DNA of 13,002 nucleotides, taken from contig JAGHSU010000156.1 of the NCBI GenBank assembly GCA_018065685.1, positions 1-13,002 on the forward strand, in the 5' to 3' direction. This DNA comes from Candidatus Methanocorpusculum equi (GTDB lineage: Archaea; Halobacteriota; Methanomicrobia; Methanomicrobiales; Methanocorpusculaceae). The notes beneath the pieces are model-generated. The model saw only the letters and a program-made list of their open reading frames with translations. It ran no database searches and was not told the DNA's origin. The position numbers were made by a program, and so were the translations under genes. Below, piece after piece: positions 1 to 6,217 of this stretch; within the stretch, counting starts at the first letter, position 1, and the number at the start of each line of letters is the position of its first letter.

Positions 1-645
1 GAGGATGCTTCCAAAGGTTACAAGACCGATTGCCTGAAGCGGACGGTAGTTTAAAATCCGTGCTATAATTGAGGTGGTCATAGCTCCTGACCCCTGCAGC
101 GGAATGTACATAAAGATGAGAAGCCCCGCACTCGAGAGGTTTTCTATCCACGGCTTTTTCCGGAGCACTTTGTCCGCACTGCGCATAATCCAGCGGAACC
201 AGCCACCTATCAGCGGAATTTTGAGGAGCAGGTCGAAGTTTAACGTGATGAACAGGGCAACAAGGAAGTCGAGGATGACAATTCCTGCAACAACCGTCCA
301 TAAGGGATACCCTCCGAGTGCTGTACCTGTCGGAATGGAAATAATGGATGAAACAAGCCCTACTACAGCAGGGCCGCCGATGAGTGCTGCAGGGATAATG
401 GTCTCTTTTCCAAACGGGGGGACCATATATGCAATCATAAGCCCTGCAAAGACGAGAAACTCGGGACTTACCAGAGCACCCTGTGCCGGCAGGAAGACGA
501 ACCAGAAGAAGAGCGGCATTAAAGCGCCGAGTGCAATGGGTCCTAAAAGAAAGAGCACACGCTTTCCAATCAGAAATGCCCAGTCTTTTCCGCTGCGTTG
601 CGGGGCTGACTCCCCGGCTCCGGGGAGAGGATTTTCGTTTGTCAT
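1..645 (-). CDS. Small multidrug export family membrane protein (partial, 3' end outside window)
   Basis: Reading the minus strand from the ATG at 645, the frame stays open for 215 codons to the window edge, so the C-terminus is missing. The start is MTNENPLPGAGES, a short hydrophilic N-terminus, followed by several hydrophobic segments: about residues 21-45 (GKRVLFLLGPIALGALMPLF), 50-90 (containing MVPPFGKETIIPAALIGG), a segment around YPLWTVVAGIVILDFLVALF, and one near the edge with FMYIPLQGSGAMTTSIIAR. The PLQGSGAMTTSIIARIL stretch resembles the Pro/Gly-rich motif of the Sm_multidrug_ex family (PF06695). That family is an archaeal and bacterial set of integral membrane proteins with a transport role assigned by annotation; the substrate is unknown. 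It has no recognisable Shine-Dalgarno. The overlapping plus-strand frame (74-706) has poor composition and is a shadow. Family call is from memory of the motif, so moderate confidence; the membrane nature is firm. Confidence 0.75.
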   Translation of the reverse strand, partial: MTNENPLPGAGESAPQRSGKDWAFLIGKRVLFLLGPIALGALMPLFFWFVFLPAQGALVSPEFLVFAGLMIAYMVPPFGKETIIPAALIGGPAVVGLVSSIISIPTGTALGGYPLWTVVAGIVILDFLVALFITLNFDLLLKIPLIGGWFRWIMRSADKVLRKKPWIENLSSAGLLIFMYIPLQGSGAMTTSIIARILNYRPLQAIGLVTFGSIL

Positions 646-749
646 GAATTTTTGCGGTGTGTATTGTATGGAGATTTTGCTGAAGGAAACATCGATGAAT
701 GCATGAATCCGATTAAGGGAATGAAATTTATTAACTATAATATTCGTCC

Positions 750-771
750 GCAGACCTTATATTTTTACGGA
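750..771 (-). promoter_or_regulatory. Candidate TATA promoter for the export-protein gene
   Basis: On the minus strand the sequence CCGTAAAAATATAAGG lies about 110 bases upstream of the ATG at 645. A second AT-rich stretch (GAATATTATAGTTAATAAAT, about 724-745) is closer. Either could be the archaeal TATA box. The choice cannot be made from sequence alone. Confidence 0.35.
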
Positions 772-802
772 AATCGTCTTACACCCCTGCCTGTTTCCGC
801 GC

Positions 803-838
803 AAAAAAACGGAGGTTTGCCGGAAGAAGAGTCCGGCA
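803..838 (-). terminator. Hairpin plus T-tract terminator after the GNAT gene
   Basis: Downstream of the GNAT stop on the minus strand, TGCCGGA and TCCGGCA (832-838 and 818-824) can pair around a seven-base loop (825-831). Nine bases further is a run of seven T (803-809 on the plus strand are A). Archaeal transcription ends mainly at T-tracts; the hairpin resembles an intrinsic bacterial terminator. It separates the acetyltransferase from the export-protein gene. Confidence 0.6.
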
Positions 839-872
839 GTTTCAGAGTATAGTTACATCTTCACCGGTCATT

Positions 873-1455
873 TTACCCATAGCTTCCATAAATGCACGGA
901 TTTTTCCTGATATCTTCTTCGCTTGCGGTGCTGCGGCACATTACAGAGAATGGAGTTCCGTCGTCGAGTATATCGATACCTGCAAGCCGGTACCCGTAGC
1001 GTTCATAGAGGCGTATCCGTGCCAGCCGCTGCCACTGATTTTCAGCATCCTCGGAGGGTGTTTCCACGGCAAAAAAGATAAGGTGTGATGCAAATTTCCT
1101 GTTGAAAAACTCTATTGCACGGCTTCCGAAACCTTTTCCGCGGCACTCTTCTGCAACGGCGAGATGAAGGAAGTATGCGATATCATCCGTGAAGAGTGCA
1201 ATCATGTATCCAACGGTACGCGATTCGTACACAAGAGCCCATTCTTCGAACTGCACCTCGGGGGGGGAGCAGATCCGGGAGTTTTGAAATCTCTGTCTGC
1301 TCATTTTCCGGAAATGAGTAATAAAATATTTCCATTGCCGCATCACGGCGCTCGGGACATTCTGCAAGCGGCAGAATCTGAAAGGAGTCTGCACCGGAGG
1401 AATTCTGTTCTGTTGTCATCAGGAATATTGTATGGTCGTCTTTGTTAAAATACAT
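873..1455 (-). pseudogene. GNAT-family N-acetyltransferase, split by a frameshift at a C8 tract
   Basis: Two minus-strand frames together encode one acetyltransferase. The 5' part (from ATG at 1455, or MTTEQ at 1419) reads ...MEIFYYSFPENEQTEISKLPDLLPP; the 3' part continues PPEVQFEEWALVYESRTVGY... and holds the GNAT acetyl-CoA motif A, LAVAEECRGKGFGSRAIEFF (RxxGxG type), then YERYGYRL near the C-terminus, to the stop at 873. They join at eight C (1260-1267, G on the plus strand). With seven C the product would be about 193 residues, the normal size for a GNAT protein. An ATG at 1394 in the second frame gives an N-terminus that looks out of frame (MQTPFRFCRLQNVP...), so the 173-residue reading is not a convincing native protein. 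Possible explanations are a true pseudogene, phase variation by slippage, or a sequencing error at the homopolymer. The substrate is unknown. Confidence 0.75.
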
Positions 1456-1498
1456 TTTGCATTCCGGAAATGCCCGGATAACCCGTTGTCAATGCAAA

Positions 1499-1530
1499 CA
1501 TTATATCTATTCGCGTCAAATATATTTGTA
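1499..1530. promoter_or_regulatory. Divergent AT-rich promoter region between the GNAT and TIM-barrel genes
   Basis: TTATATCTAT (1501-1510) lies about 30 bases before the plus-strand ATG at 1536, the spacing expected for a TATA box driving a leaderless or nearly leaderless transcript. The 12-base perfect palindrome CAAATATATTTG (1517-1528) lies about 65 bases before the minus-strand ATG at 1455 and could serve as its TATA box with a leader of about 40 bases. Assignment is by spacing only. Confidence 0.5.
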
Positions 1531-1535
1531 CTGAA

Positions 1536-2270
1536 ATGTCCGAATTAATTGTCTCCATCTCAACACACTCCCTTGCCTCACGCCCGCTCGCGGAGGCGCT
1601 TGAACAGCTTGCCCCCCATACATCCGCCGTAGAACTGATGAACGACGGTCTGCACTACACAACAGATGCTGCACTTCTGTCTTCCTTTTCCTTCCGGTAT
1701 TCCATCCATGCGCCGGCACGAAGTGTTAATATCTCCTCGGTTCTTGAACCCATCCGCCGCGCCTCGGTTGAACTGGTTGATGAGTCTTTGGGGCTTGCAG
1801 CAGAATGCAGCGCATCACATGTTGTGTTTCACCCGGGATACTATACGTTTAAGGAGGAGTATGAAAAGTCAGTTTCTGCCCTGAAAACATCCCTCAAAGA
1901 GATTAACCGTTTTGCGGAGGAGGTGGGTGTACAATGCTGTGTTGAAAATATGGGCAAGTGGGGATATTTCTTCCTGAAGTCCCCGGAGGACCTTGAGCTG
2001 ACCCGCGGGACCGCATTCTGTCTTGATATCGGGCACGCAAACGAGTGCGGATGCCTCGCTGAATTTTTGCAGCATCAGTTTTCCGCGATTCATGTACATG
2101 ACAATGACGGGACCTCGGATGCACACCTCGGATTGGGGAAGGGAAACATCGACATAGCGGCTGTTGTGGATGCGGTTAAACGAAACCATATCACATCCCC
2201 GGTTGCGGAGTGTGCCGCTCTCGATGCGGCAGTGGAGACAAAATCGCTGCTGGAAAAGCTGCTCGGATAA
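1536..2270 (+). CDS. Sugar phosphate isomerase/epimerase-like TIM-barrel protein (AP endonuclease 2 / xylose-isomerase-like fold)
   Basis: This 244-residue soluble protein matches the PF01261 (AP_endonuc_2) superfamily. Landmark strand-end motifs appear in order: YSIHAP (55-60), VVFHPGYY (96-103), CVENMG (135-140), FCLDIGHAN (161-169), AIHVHDNDG (184-192) followed by DAHLGLGKGNID (195-206), and VAEC (223-226). These supply the usual divalent-metal ligands: H99, E137, D164, H167, H188, D191 and E225 are good candidates. The family includes endonuclease IV, xylose isomerase, hydroxypyruvate isomerase and inosose dehydratase. The short length and HVHDNDGTSDAHL favour a small-molecule isomerase or epimerase over a DNA repair nuclease, but the substrate cannot be read from sequence. 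The start at 1536 fits the TATA box 30 bases upstream. It is followed by a T6 run and a T-rich stretch (2277-2310), so it is probably monocistronic. Confidence 0.85.
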   Translation: MSELIVSISTHSLASRPLAEALEQLAPHTSAVELMNDGLHYTTDAALLSSFSFRYSIHAPARSVNISSVLEPIRRASVELVDESLGLAAECSASHVVFHPGYYTFKEEYEKSVSALKTSLKEINRFAEEVGVQCCVENMGKWGYFFLKSPEDLELTRGTAFCLDIGHANECGCLAEFLQHQFSAIHVHDNDGTSDAHLGLGKGNIDIAAVVDAVKRNHITSPVAECAALDAAVETKSLLEKLLG

Positions 2271-2276
2271 GAGCAG

Positions 2277-2310
2277 TTTTTTCCACGGATGTTAATTTTA
2301 TTTATTTAAT
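2277..2310 (+). terminator. T-rich terminator after the TIM-barrel gene
   Basis: TTTTTT at 2277-2282, seven bases after the TAA, is followed by TTAATTTTATTTATTTAATT (2292-2311). Repeated T-tracts are the usual archaeal termination signal. No strong hairpin is present. Confidence 0.45.
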
Positions 2311-2327
2311 TCACCTCACAAAATACC

Positions 2328-2342
2328 CATACTATTTTAAAC
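2328..2342 (+). promoter_or_regulatory. TATA-like box for the substrate-binding protein gene
   Basis: CATACTATTTTAAACC begins 42 bases before the ATG at 2370. This predicts transcription starting a few bases before the start codon, giving a very short leader. The same CATACTATT string occurs at 3627, before the ribbon-helix-helix gene. A short palindrome CCTTGAAGG (2343-2351 region) and a second AT-rich box CTATTATAT lie between it and the ATG. Confidence 0.45.
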
Positions 2343-2369
2343 CTTGAAGGCCTATTATATGCAGAGAGT

Positions 2370-3557
2370 ATGAAACACAGCGTATCTCTTGTATCCCTGT
2401 TTGTTCTTTTCCTTCTCATCTGCGGAATCTGTGCATCTGCCGCCGCGGCTGAGGAGACACGAACGTTTACCGATGACCTCGGGCGGACCGTTGAACTGCC
2501 GGTAACCATTGACAAAGTCATCCCGTCGGGACGTCTGGCACTATCGGTTCTGATTGCCTATGACCCGGAATATCTCGCCTCCTGCGGGGGCGGACTGCCC
2601 GCAAATGCGGACCGGTATCTTCCGGCGGTTGCCGCACTGAATCTTCCAAAGACCGGCGCCATTTTTTATTCCGGAGGCACGGTAAATTATGAGGAGGTTA
2701 TGCAGCTTGCAGCCCGCGGGGCGGATATCTTTATTGATGTCGGACAGAAAACAGAGGGGATTGGAGAATCACTCGATGAATTTACCCGGATTTCAGGCAT
2801 CCCCGCGGTTTTTATCAGCCAGAACTCGTTAGCTGAGATTCCCTCCTCCTACCGGAAAATCGGGGAAATTCTTGGCGAAAATGAGCGCGGAGAGGAACTG
2901 TATGCATACATGAAGAACTGGATTGATACCTTTGAGACCGGGATGCAGTCGGTTAATAAGACCACTGCTGCGCAGATTAATGTGATTGACGGGAACAATT
3001 ATTATCTTCTCGGAGGATTTAATGAGGATAAATCCCTCGGCTATCAGTCTACGGCTCTTTCCACATTTGCGGACAACGTAATTGCTGCAAAGACGCCAAA
3101 GGGTCTCGGGGATATCTACGGTATGGAAACGGTGCTTCGCATCTTTTCGGAAAAGGATCCCGAATATATATTTATTGCAGGCTCCCCGGAACACCGGTAT
3201 TTCCGGGACTTTCTCTCGAATTCCTCATTTGCCGGACTATCTGCCGTAAAGAACGGGCATGTGTATGAGATTCCAAAGGACTGCCCTTACATCTGGACCG
3301 CGATGCCGTTTTCGGGATGGGGTATCTGCGGGATGATCTGGATTGCAAACATTCTGTATCCGGAGACATTTAATTATGATGCAAAGGAGAAGGTGCAGGA
3401 GTATTATCAGAAGATGATCAGGTATAATCTCACGGATGCAGAGTATGATGCGCTTACAAATGTGAGTGTGCCTGCATCAACGCCGGGTCCGGTTGCAGGA
3501 GTGCTCGCGGGGCTTGCGGCAGCAGCTCTTGTGTTTGTGAGAGGGAGGAAAGAGTAG
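2370..3557 (+). CDS. ABC-type iron-complex/cobalamin substrate-binding protein, membrane-anchored
   Basis: The 395-residue protein has an N-terminal Sec signal (VSLVSLFVLFLLICGICASAAAAEE, about residues 4-29; written here only as a hydrophobic core ending in ASAAAA). The mature domain starts TRTFTDDLGRTVELP, the typical opening of periplasmic-binding-protein family 2 (PF01497; Fe3+-siderophore, haem and B12 binders). Later landmarks are GADIFIDVG, GIPAVFIS, YMKNWIDTFE, and the C-lobe PEYIFIAGS...AVKNGHVYEIPKD, then the MPFSGWGICGMIWIANILYPE region. The C-terminus is STPGPVAGVLAGLAAAALVF followed by RGRKE: a Pro/Gly lead, a hydrophobic helix and basic residues, the layout of an archaeosortase-type sorting signal or a plain membrane anchor, though it lacks the canonical PGF. 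So it likely sits outside the membrane, tethered at the C-terminus, collecting an iron chelate or corrinoid. No permease or ATPase gene is adjacent. Exact ligand unknown. Confidence 0.87.
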   Translation: MKHSVSLVSLFVLFLLICGICASAAAAEETRTFTDDLGRTVELPVTIDKVIPSGRLALSVLIAYDPEYLASCGGGLPANADRYLPAVAALNLPKTGAIFYSGGTVNYEEVMQLAARGADIFIDVGQKTEGIGESLDEFTRISGIPAVFISQNSLAEIPSSYRKIGEILGENERGEELYAYMKNWIDTFETGMQSVNKTTAAQINVIDGNNYYLLGGFNEDKSLGYQSTALSTFADNVIAAKTPKGLGDIYGMETVLRIFSEKDPEYIFIAGSPEHRYFRDFLSNSSFAGLSAVKNGHVYEIPKDCPYIWTAMPFSGWGICGMIWIANILYPETFNYDAKEKVQEYYQKMIRYNLTDAEYDALTNVSVPASTPGPVAGVLAGLAAAALVFVRGRKE

Positions 3558-3565
3558 GCAGATTC

Positions 3566-3571
3566 TTTTTT
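3566..3571 (+). terminator. T6 tract after the substrate-binding protein gene
   Basis: Six T, nine bases after the TAG stop, matches a simple archaeal T-tract terminator. No hairpin precedes it. Confidence 0.35.
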
Positions 3572-3582
3572 GAGATTCCAAA

Positions 3583-3640
3583 TCACAAACCGGAAAACTC
3601 TGTCACAAACCCGCTATTAAAACCCGCATACTATTAACCT
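3583..3640 (+). promoter_or_regulatory. Promoter with paired direct repeats before the ribbon-helix-helix gene
   Basis: TCACAAACC occurs at 3583-3591 and again at 3603-3611, exactly 20 bases apart. CTATTAA occurs at 3614-3620 and 3631-3637, 17 bases apart. The second CTATTAA lies in CATACTATTAACC, about 30 bases before the ATG at 3662, and is the likely TATA box for a leaderless transcript. The two-helical-turn spacing of TCACAAACC would suit a dimeric regulator, possibly the product of the gene itself; that link is inference. Confidence 0.4.
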
Positions 3641-3661
3641 CCGGCAGCAAATAACATATAA

Positions 3662-3829
3662 ATGACAAACGAATACGACACAGTCACCATCTCATTCTCC
3701 GGCGAAGAGTTCCGGGAACTGGAAACAAAAGCAAAAAATGCGGGAATTCCTGTTGAAGAATACATAACCCGTATGATTGACGAAGAAAGAAAACGTGACG
3801 AACTGAGAAAGAAAGGAAAGAAACACTAA
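3662..3829 (+). CDS. Small ribbon-helix-helix (CopG/Arc-like) protein
   Basis: A 55-residue frame runs from ATG at 3662 to TAA at 3827-3829. The protein has one predicted beta strand (residues 6-13, DTVTISFS), a first helix (14-28, GEEFRELETKAKNAG), a turn IPVEEY, and a second helix (33-45, EEYITRMIDEERK), then a very basic, charged tail ending KKGKKH. Strand-helix-helix of this size is the ribbon-helix-helix DNA-binding fold, in which two chains form a sheet that enters the major groove. Such proteins act as autoregulators, antitoxins or metal regulators. No toxin-like gene is adjacent, so an antitoxin role is not supported; an autonomous transcription regulator is more likely. The codons are biased as in neighbouring genes and the start sits at leaderless spacing from CATACTATT. 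Two longer minus-strand frames across it are shadows. Confidence 0.7.
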   Translation: MTNEYDTVTISFSGEEFRELETKAKNAGIPVEEYITRMIDEERKRDELRKKGKKH

Positions 3830-4126
3830 AACCGGACACGCAGAAAAATAATCGTTTTTCGCCCCGGAACACCTGTCCATATACAAACCAGCCGCTGTCA
3901 TCCCATGGATAATACAGCAGCGTGAGTCGGATTTATTAGACAGAAAAAAGAAACAAAGATACACAGAAACGAAAAGGGGCCGGAAAACACGAACTCCATA
4001 CCCATAAAACACCGGGGCGTCATCGGACTCGCCGCAGTCGGTGTAATCGCAGCGCTTTTATCCGCAGTAGCTGAGGCCCTCTACACCCCGCTTGTCAAAC
4101 TCACCTCAGCGGATGCAGGAGTTCTG
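3830..4126 (+). other. Gap before the EamA gene, holding coding sequence for its first membrane helix but no canonical start
   Basis: The first part (3830-3925) holds a weak terminator and the TATA-like CCATATAC near 3880. From 3926 the frame of the downstream transporter is open. From about 4010 it clearly encodes protein: HRGVIGLAAVGVIAALLSAV then AEALYTPLVKLTSADAGVL, which is the expected first helix of an EamA protein. No in-frame ATG, GTG or TTG exists between the in-frame stop TGA (3923-3925) and 4127. The only upstream in-frame ATG (3905) is followed by that TGA at codon 7. ATA codons at 3998 and 4004, or ATT at 3935, are non-standard start candidates. Confidence 0.65.
3843..3860 (+). 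terminator. Possible hairpin and T5 terminator after the RHH gene
   Basis: GAAAAA (3843-3848) and TTTTTC (3855-3860) can pair around a six-base loop, with the T-tract at 3855-3859. The stem is weak (mostly A-T), so the T-tract is the main argument. Confidence 0.3.
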
Positions 4127-5575
4127 ATGTCAGTTGCCTTCATCTTCTTCGGCGCAGGGTGCGGCTCTCTTATGATTCTTCTCCTCTGGAGAAAATCAAA
4201 AGCGGTCTTTGACCCCAAACGGCATCTGCGAAAAGAGGATGCGGGAAAATTCATTGCAATCGTCATCTTATCCCTGCTCTCATTCGGCATCGAGATCATA
4301 GGAATCCAGATGGTACCCGGAGGGGAGGCCTCCATTCTCCAGAACGTCATCACCATCTCAACGGTTCTGCTTGCAGCTCTCCTGCTCAGGGAAAAAATAT
4401 CCGGACGTCTTGGCATCGGAGTTATATTAATCATCATGGGAAGCATCGCCCTCTCGGTTACAAACATAACTGCACTCTCATTCTCACCAGGGGCATTAAT
4501 TATCATCGGCTCATGTTTCATCACAGGACTCCTTATCGTCACCATGAGATTGCTTGCAGACAGAAACCCGGTTGAAACCATGATTCTTCGCGGATTCGTC
4601 GTCGGGACGATTGCACTCATTGCTGCACTCTGCATGGGAGAAGCGTTTCCGGACCTCCCGAATGCCATAGGCCTCATGACCGCAGGATTTGTCAGCTGCG
4701 GCTTATCCCCAATGTTTCTGATGTACGGCCAGAGGTACCTTGGTGCTGCGGAGTCAGGGGCAATCTACGGCATCTACCCCCTGATAGGAGTGCTCCTTGC
4801 GCTCCCCATCCTTGGAGAAATGCCTTCCCCGGCACTTCTTGCAGCCCTTATCCTCTTCATTCCGGGAATGTACTTTGTCATTACAAAAGCAGGCGCGGCT
4901 TCGTCCGGGACGAAAGAAGGACAAAAAGAGAGAGGCGGAAACGAGGCCCGGGATGAAACCGCCGGAGGGGCTCCGGATGCTTATACTGCAGAAGCAGCAG
5001 GGGCAGGGGCTTCAAAGAATTCACACGGTGCCTGGAAATCCGCGGAACAAAATCCTGCAGTAAATGGGAGTCCGGTATTTGCGGGGTGTATCACATCACT
5101 TGGATTCCTGCTGCTTGCAAAAATATTCATCACAGCGTTCATCTGCGGATACAGCGAAGTGTCCTTTTTCACCGTCATGAATGCACAATTCCCTCCGGGT
5201 ATCTTTGATGCAGTACTGCTTGTATTCATCGGACTGATTCTGCTGTTTTCCGGACAAAATCGTGTGCAGGCACTCTATTTCACCGGCTTCGGGGCAGCTC
5301 TCCTCATCTGTCTGCATCTCCCTGCAGCCGGTGAGTGCATACCGGTGATTCTGCTGCTGATATTGGGAATCATACATGTGCTGCAGCGCAGTCTTCCCCT
5401 TCTGCCGTCATTTCTGCTGGCAGGAGGGGCATTTGCAGCACTGCTCTGCAGCCATCTTACAGCCGTTCCCGAAATCCAGACGACAATGCTTCTCCTGACC
5501 GCAGGGTGTGCTGCAGTCGCTTTATACCTGGCCGCTGCCGTTTTTGCGGAGAAAAGGAAACTGCCGGTGTTTTAA
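4127..5575 (+). CDS. EamA/DMT-family transporter with an extra C-terminal membrane domain (5' end uncertain)
   Basis: Coordinates are given from the first canonical ATG, giving 482 residues, but the true protein probably begins about 40-45 codons earlier (see the preceding gap), because the first EamA helix is encoded there. Two EamA halves follow: the first ends near GVILIIMGSIALSV (about residue 107) and contains IGIQMVPGGEASILQNVITI; the second runs from FSPGALIIIGSCFITGL to LILFIPGMYFVITKAG (about 115-252) and contains the repeat-typical QRYLGAAESGAIYGIYPLIG. These are ten-helix drug/metabolite exporters of the inner membrane with unknown substrate here. A hydrophilic Gly/Ala/Glu-rich linker (about 253-318) leads to roughly 160 more residues with five or six hydrophobic segments (FLLLAKIFITAFICG to LYLAAAVFAEKRK). 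That extension is not part of a standard 280-300-residue EamA protein and has no family I recognise. The gene stands alone; the next gene is convergent. Confidence 0.75.
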   Translation: MSVAFIFFGAGCGSLMILLLWRKSKAVFDPKRHLRKEDAGKFIAIVILSLLSFGIEIIGIQMVPGGEASILQNVITISTVLLAALLLREKISGRLGIGVILIIMGSIALSVTNITALSFSPGALIIIGSCFITGLLIVTMRLLADRNPVETMILRGFVVGTIALIAALCMGEAFPDLPNAIGLMTAGFVSCGLSPMFLMYGQRYLGAAESGAIYGIYPLIGVLLALPILGEMPSPALLAALILFIPGMYFVITKAGAASSGTKEGQKERGGNEARDETAGGAPDAYTAEAAGAGASKNSHGAWKSAEQNPAVNGSPVFAGCITSLGFLLLAKIFITAFICGYSEVSFFTVMNAQFPPGIFDAVLLVFIGLILLFSGQNRVQALYFTGFGAALLICLHLPAAGECIPVILLLILGIIHVLQRSLPLLPSFLLAGGAFAALLCSHLTAVPEIQTTMLLLTAGCAAVALYLAAAVFAEKRKLPVF

Positions 5576-5639
5576 ACAGGTGTTTTAAAAACAGTATCTT
5601 TCCGGATGATACAGCAAACTATGTATATCACCCACAGAT

Positions 5640-5694
5640 AAAAAATAGAACTAAGAAAACAGAAAAAAGAAAACAGTGAAAAACGGGAACCCGC
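5640..5694 (-). terminator. Hairpin and serial T-tracts after cgi121
   Basis: Downstream of the cgi121 stop on the minus strand, CGGGTTCCCG (5684-5693) forms a small stem and is followed at once by TTTTT, then by several more T-runs (TTTTCTTTTTTCTGTTTTC and ATTTTTTATC) down to 5640. This is a strong multi-tract archaeal terminator closing the minus-strand block against the convergent transporter gene. Confidence 0.6.
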
Positions 5695-5714
5695 TTTCGC
5701 TTAACCGCTCTCAC

Positions 5715-6203
5715 TTACTTCCACGCATCAACCATTGCCGTCCGTTCGGCAACCAGTTCCCCGATACGCTCTTCCCCCGTCACCGAGAGTTCCTCTTCGG
5801 AGATGTCAAACTCGCGCATCAGGCGCCTGGTATCCGCAGGCGGCACATCACACACGGAGATAATCTCTTTTAGCATCGCCTCCGCACGCGCCTCGTCTCC
5901 TTCGAGGATTACCGCATAGACTGCATTCTTTCCCTCATGCAGACCGAACTTTGCGGCAAGGGAGCACTGACGCTGTCCCGACACATAGACGAGCACCTCC
6001 ATCGCAAGGGTCCGTGCAATATTTTCTCCTGCCGCAAATGAGCGCTGTGCATGCAGCACCGCGGACTCGATGTGCGAAACGCCCGCGGTCTTTTCCGCGT
6101 CAATTACCACGATCACCGAGCCGCAGACATCTGCTGCATCGTTTATTTTCGAAAGTGTGTCAGAGACATTCTTTACCTCAACCTTTCCGCTGAATATCCG
6201 CAT
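5715..6203 (-). CDS. cgi121: KEOPS complex subunit Cgi121
   Basis: The 162-residue protein carries the central Cgi121/TPRKB segment: ESAVLHAQRSFAAGENIART (46-65) followed by LAMEVLVYVSGQRQCSLAAKFG, then GKNAVYAVI and a C-terminal region with the SEEEL helix. Archaeal Cgi121 binds Bud32 and presents the 3' CCA end of tRNA to the KEOPS machine (Kae1, Bud32, Pcc1), which transfers threonylcarbamoyl to A37 to make t6A. The length fits the family. The start at 6203 is fixed by a strong Shine-Dalgarno, GGAGGA, seven bases upstream, lying in the 14-base gap after the hel308 stop. This spacing makes co-transcription and perhaps translational coupling with hel308 likely. No other KEOPS subunit is in the window. 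Confidence 0.92.
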   Translation of the reverse strand: MRIFSGKVEVKNVSDTLSKINDAADVCGSVIVVIDAEKTAGVSHIESAVLHAQRSFAAGENIARTLAMEVLVYVSGQRQCSLAAKFGLHEGKNAVYAVILEGDEARAEAMLKEIISVCDVPPADTRRLMREFDISEEELSVTGEERIGELVAERTAMVDAWK

Positions 6204-6210
6204 TGTGTTA

Positions 6211-6216
6211 TCCTCC
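6211..6216 (-). promoter_or_regulatory. Shine-Dalgarno site of cgi121
   Basis: GGAGGA on the minus strand, seven bases before the ATG at 6203 and two bases after the hel308 stop codon. It is one of the few strong ribosome binding sites in this window, as expected for an internal operon gene rather than a leaderless first gene. Confidence 0.8.
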
Positions 6217-6217
6217 G

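Noticed and set aside
74..706. Long plus-strand open frame (210 codons) at the window start
   Set aside because: It is antisense to the membrane protein at 1-645, whose hydrophobic pattern and family motif are convincing; the plus-strand product has the Arg/Ser/Pro-rich composition of a shadow frame.
652..852. Plus-strand 66-codon frame in the gap between the export and GNAT genes
   Set aside because: No domain, no ribosome site, and it overlaps the terminator hairpin of the minus-strand gene.
873..1394. Reading the GNAT gene as an intact 173-residue protein from ATG 1394
   Set aside because: The first 43 residues are out of frame relative to the evident acetyltransferase N-terminus encoded from 1455; the frameshift reading explains both frames better.
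3905..3925. TGA at 3923 as a selenocysteine or pyrrolysine codon
   Set aside because: Pyrrolysine uses TAG, no selenocysteine insertion hairpin is evident, and the position is in a poorly conserved N-terminal stretch; read-through is only one weak option.
3684..4012. Two minus-strand frames (62 and 106 codons) opposite the RHH gene
   Set aside because: Phe/Cys-rich, no recognisable fold, and antisense to a gene with a clear RHH pattern and leaderless promoter.
5698..5712. CGCTTAACCGCTC near the cgi121 stop resembles GCTAACCGCTC of the terminal inverted repeat
   Set aside because: The match is about a dozen bases with an indel and lacks the rest of the arm; chance is a sufficient explanation.
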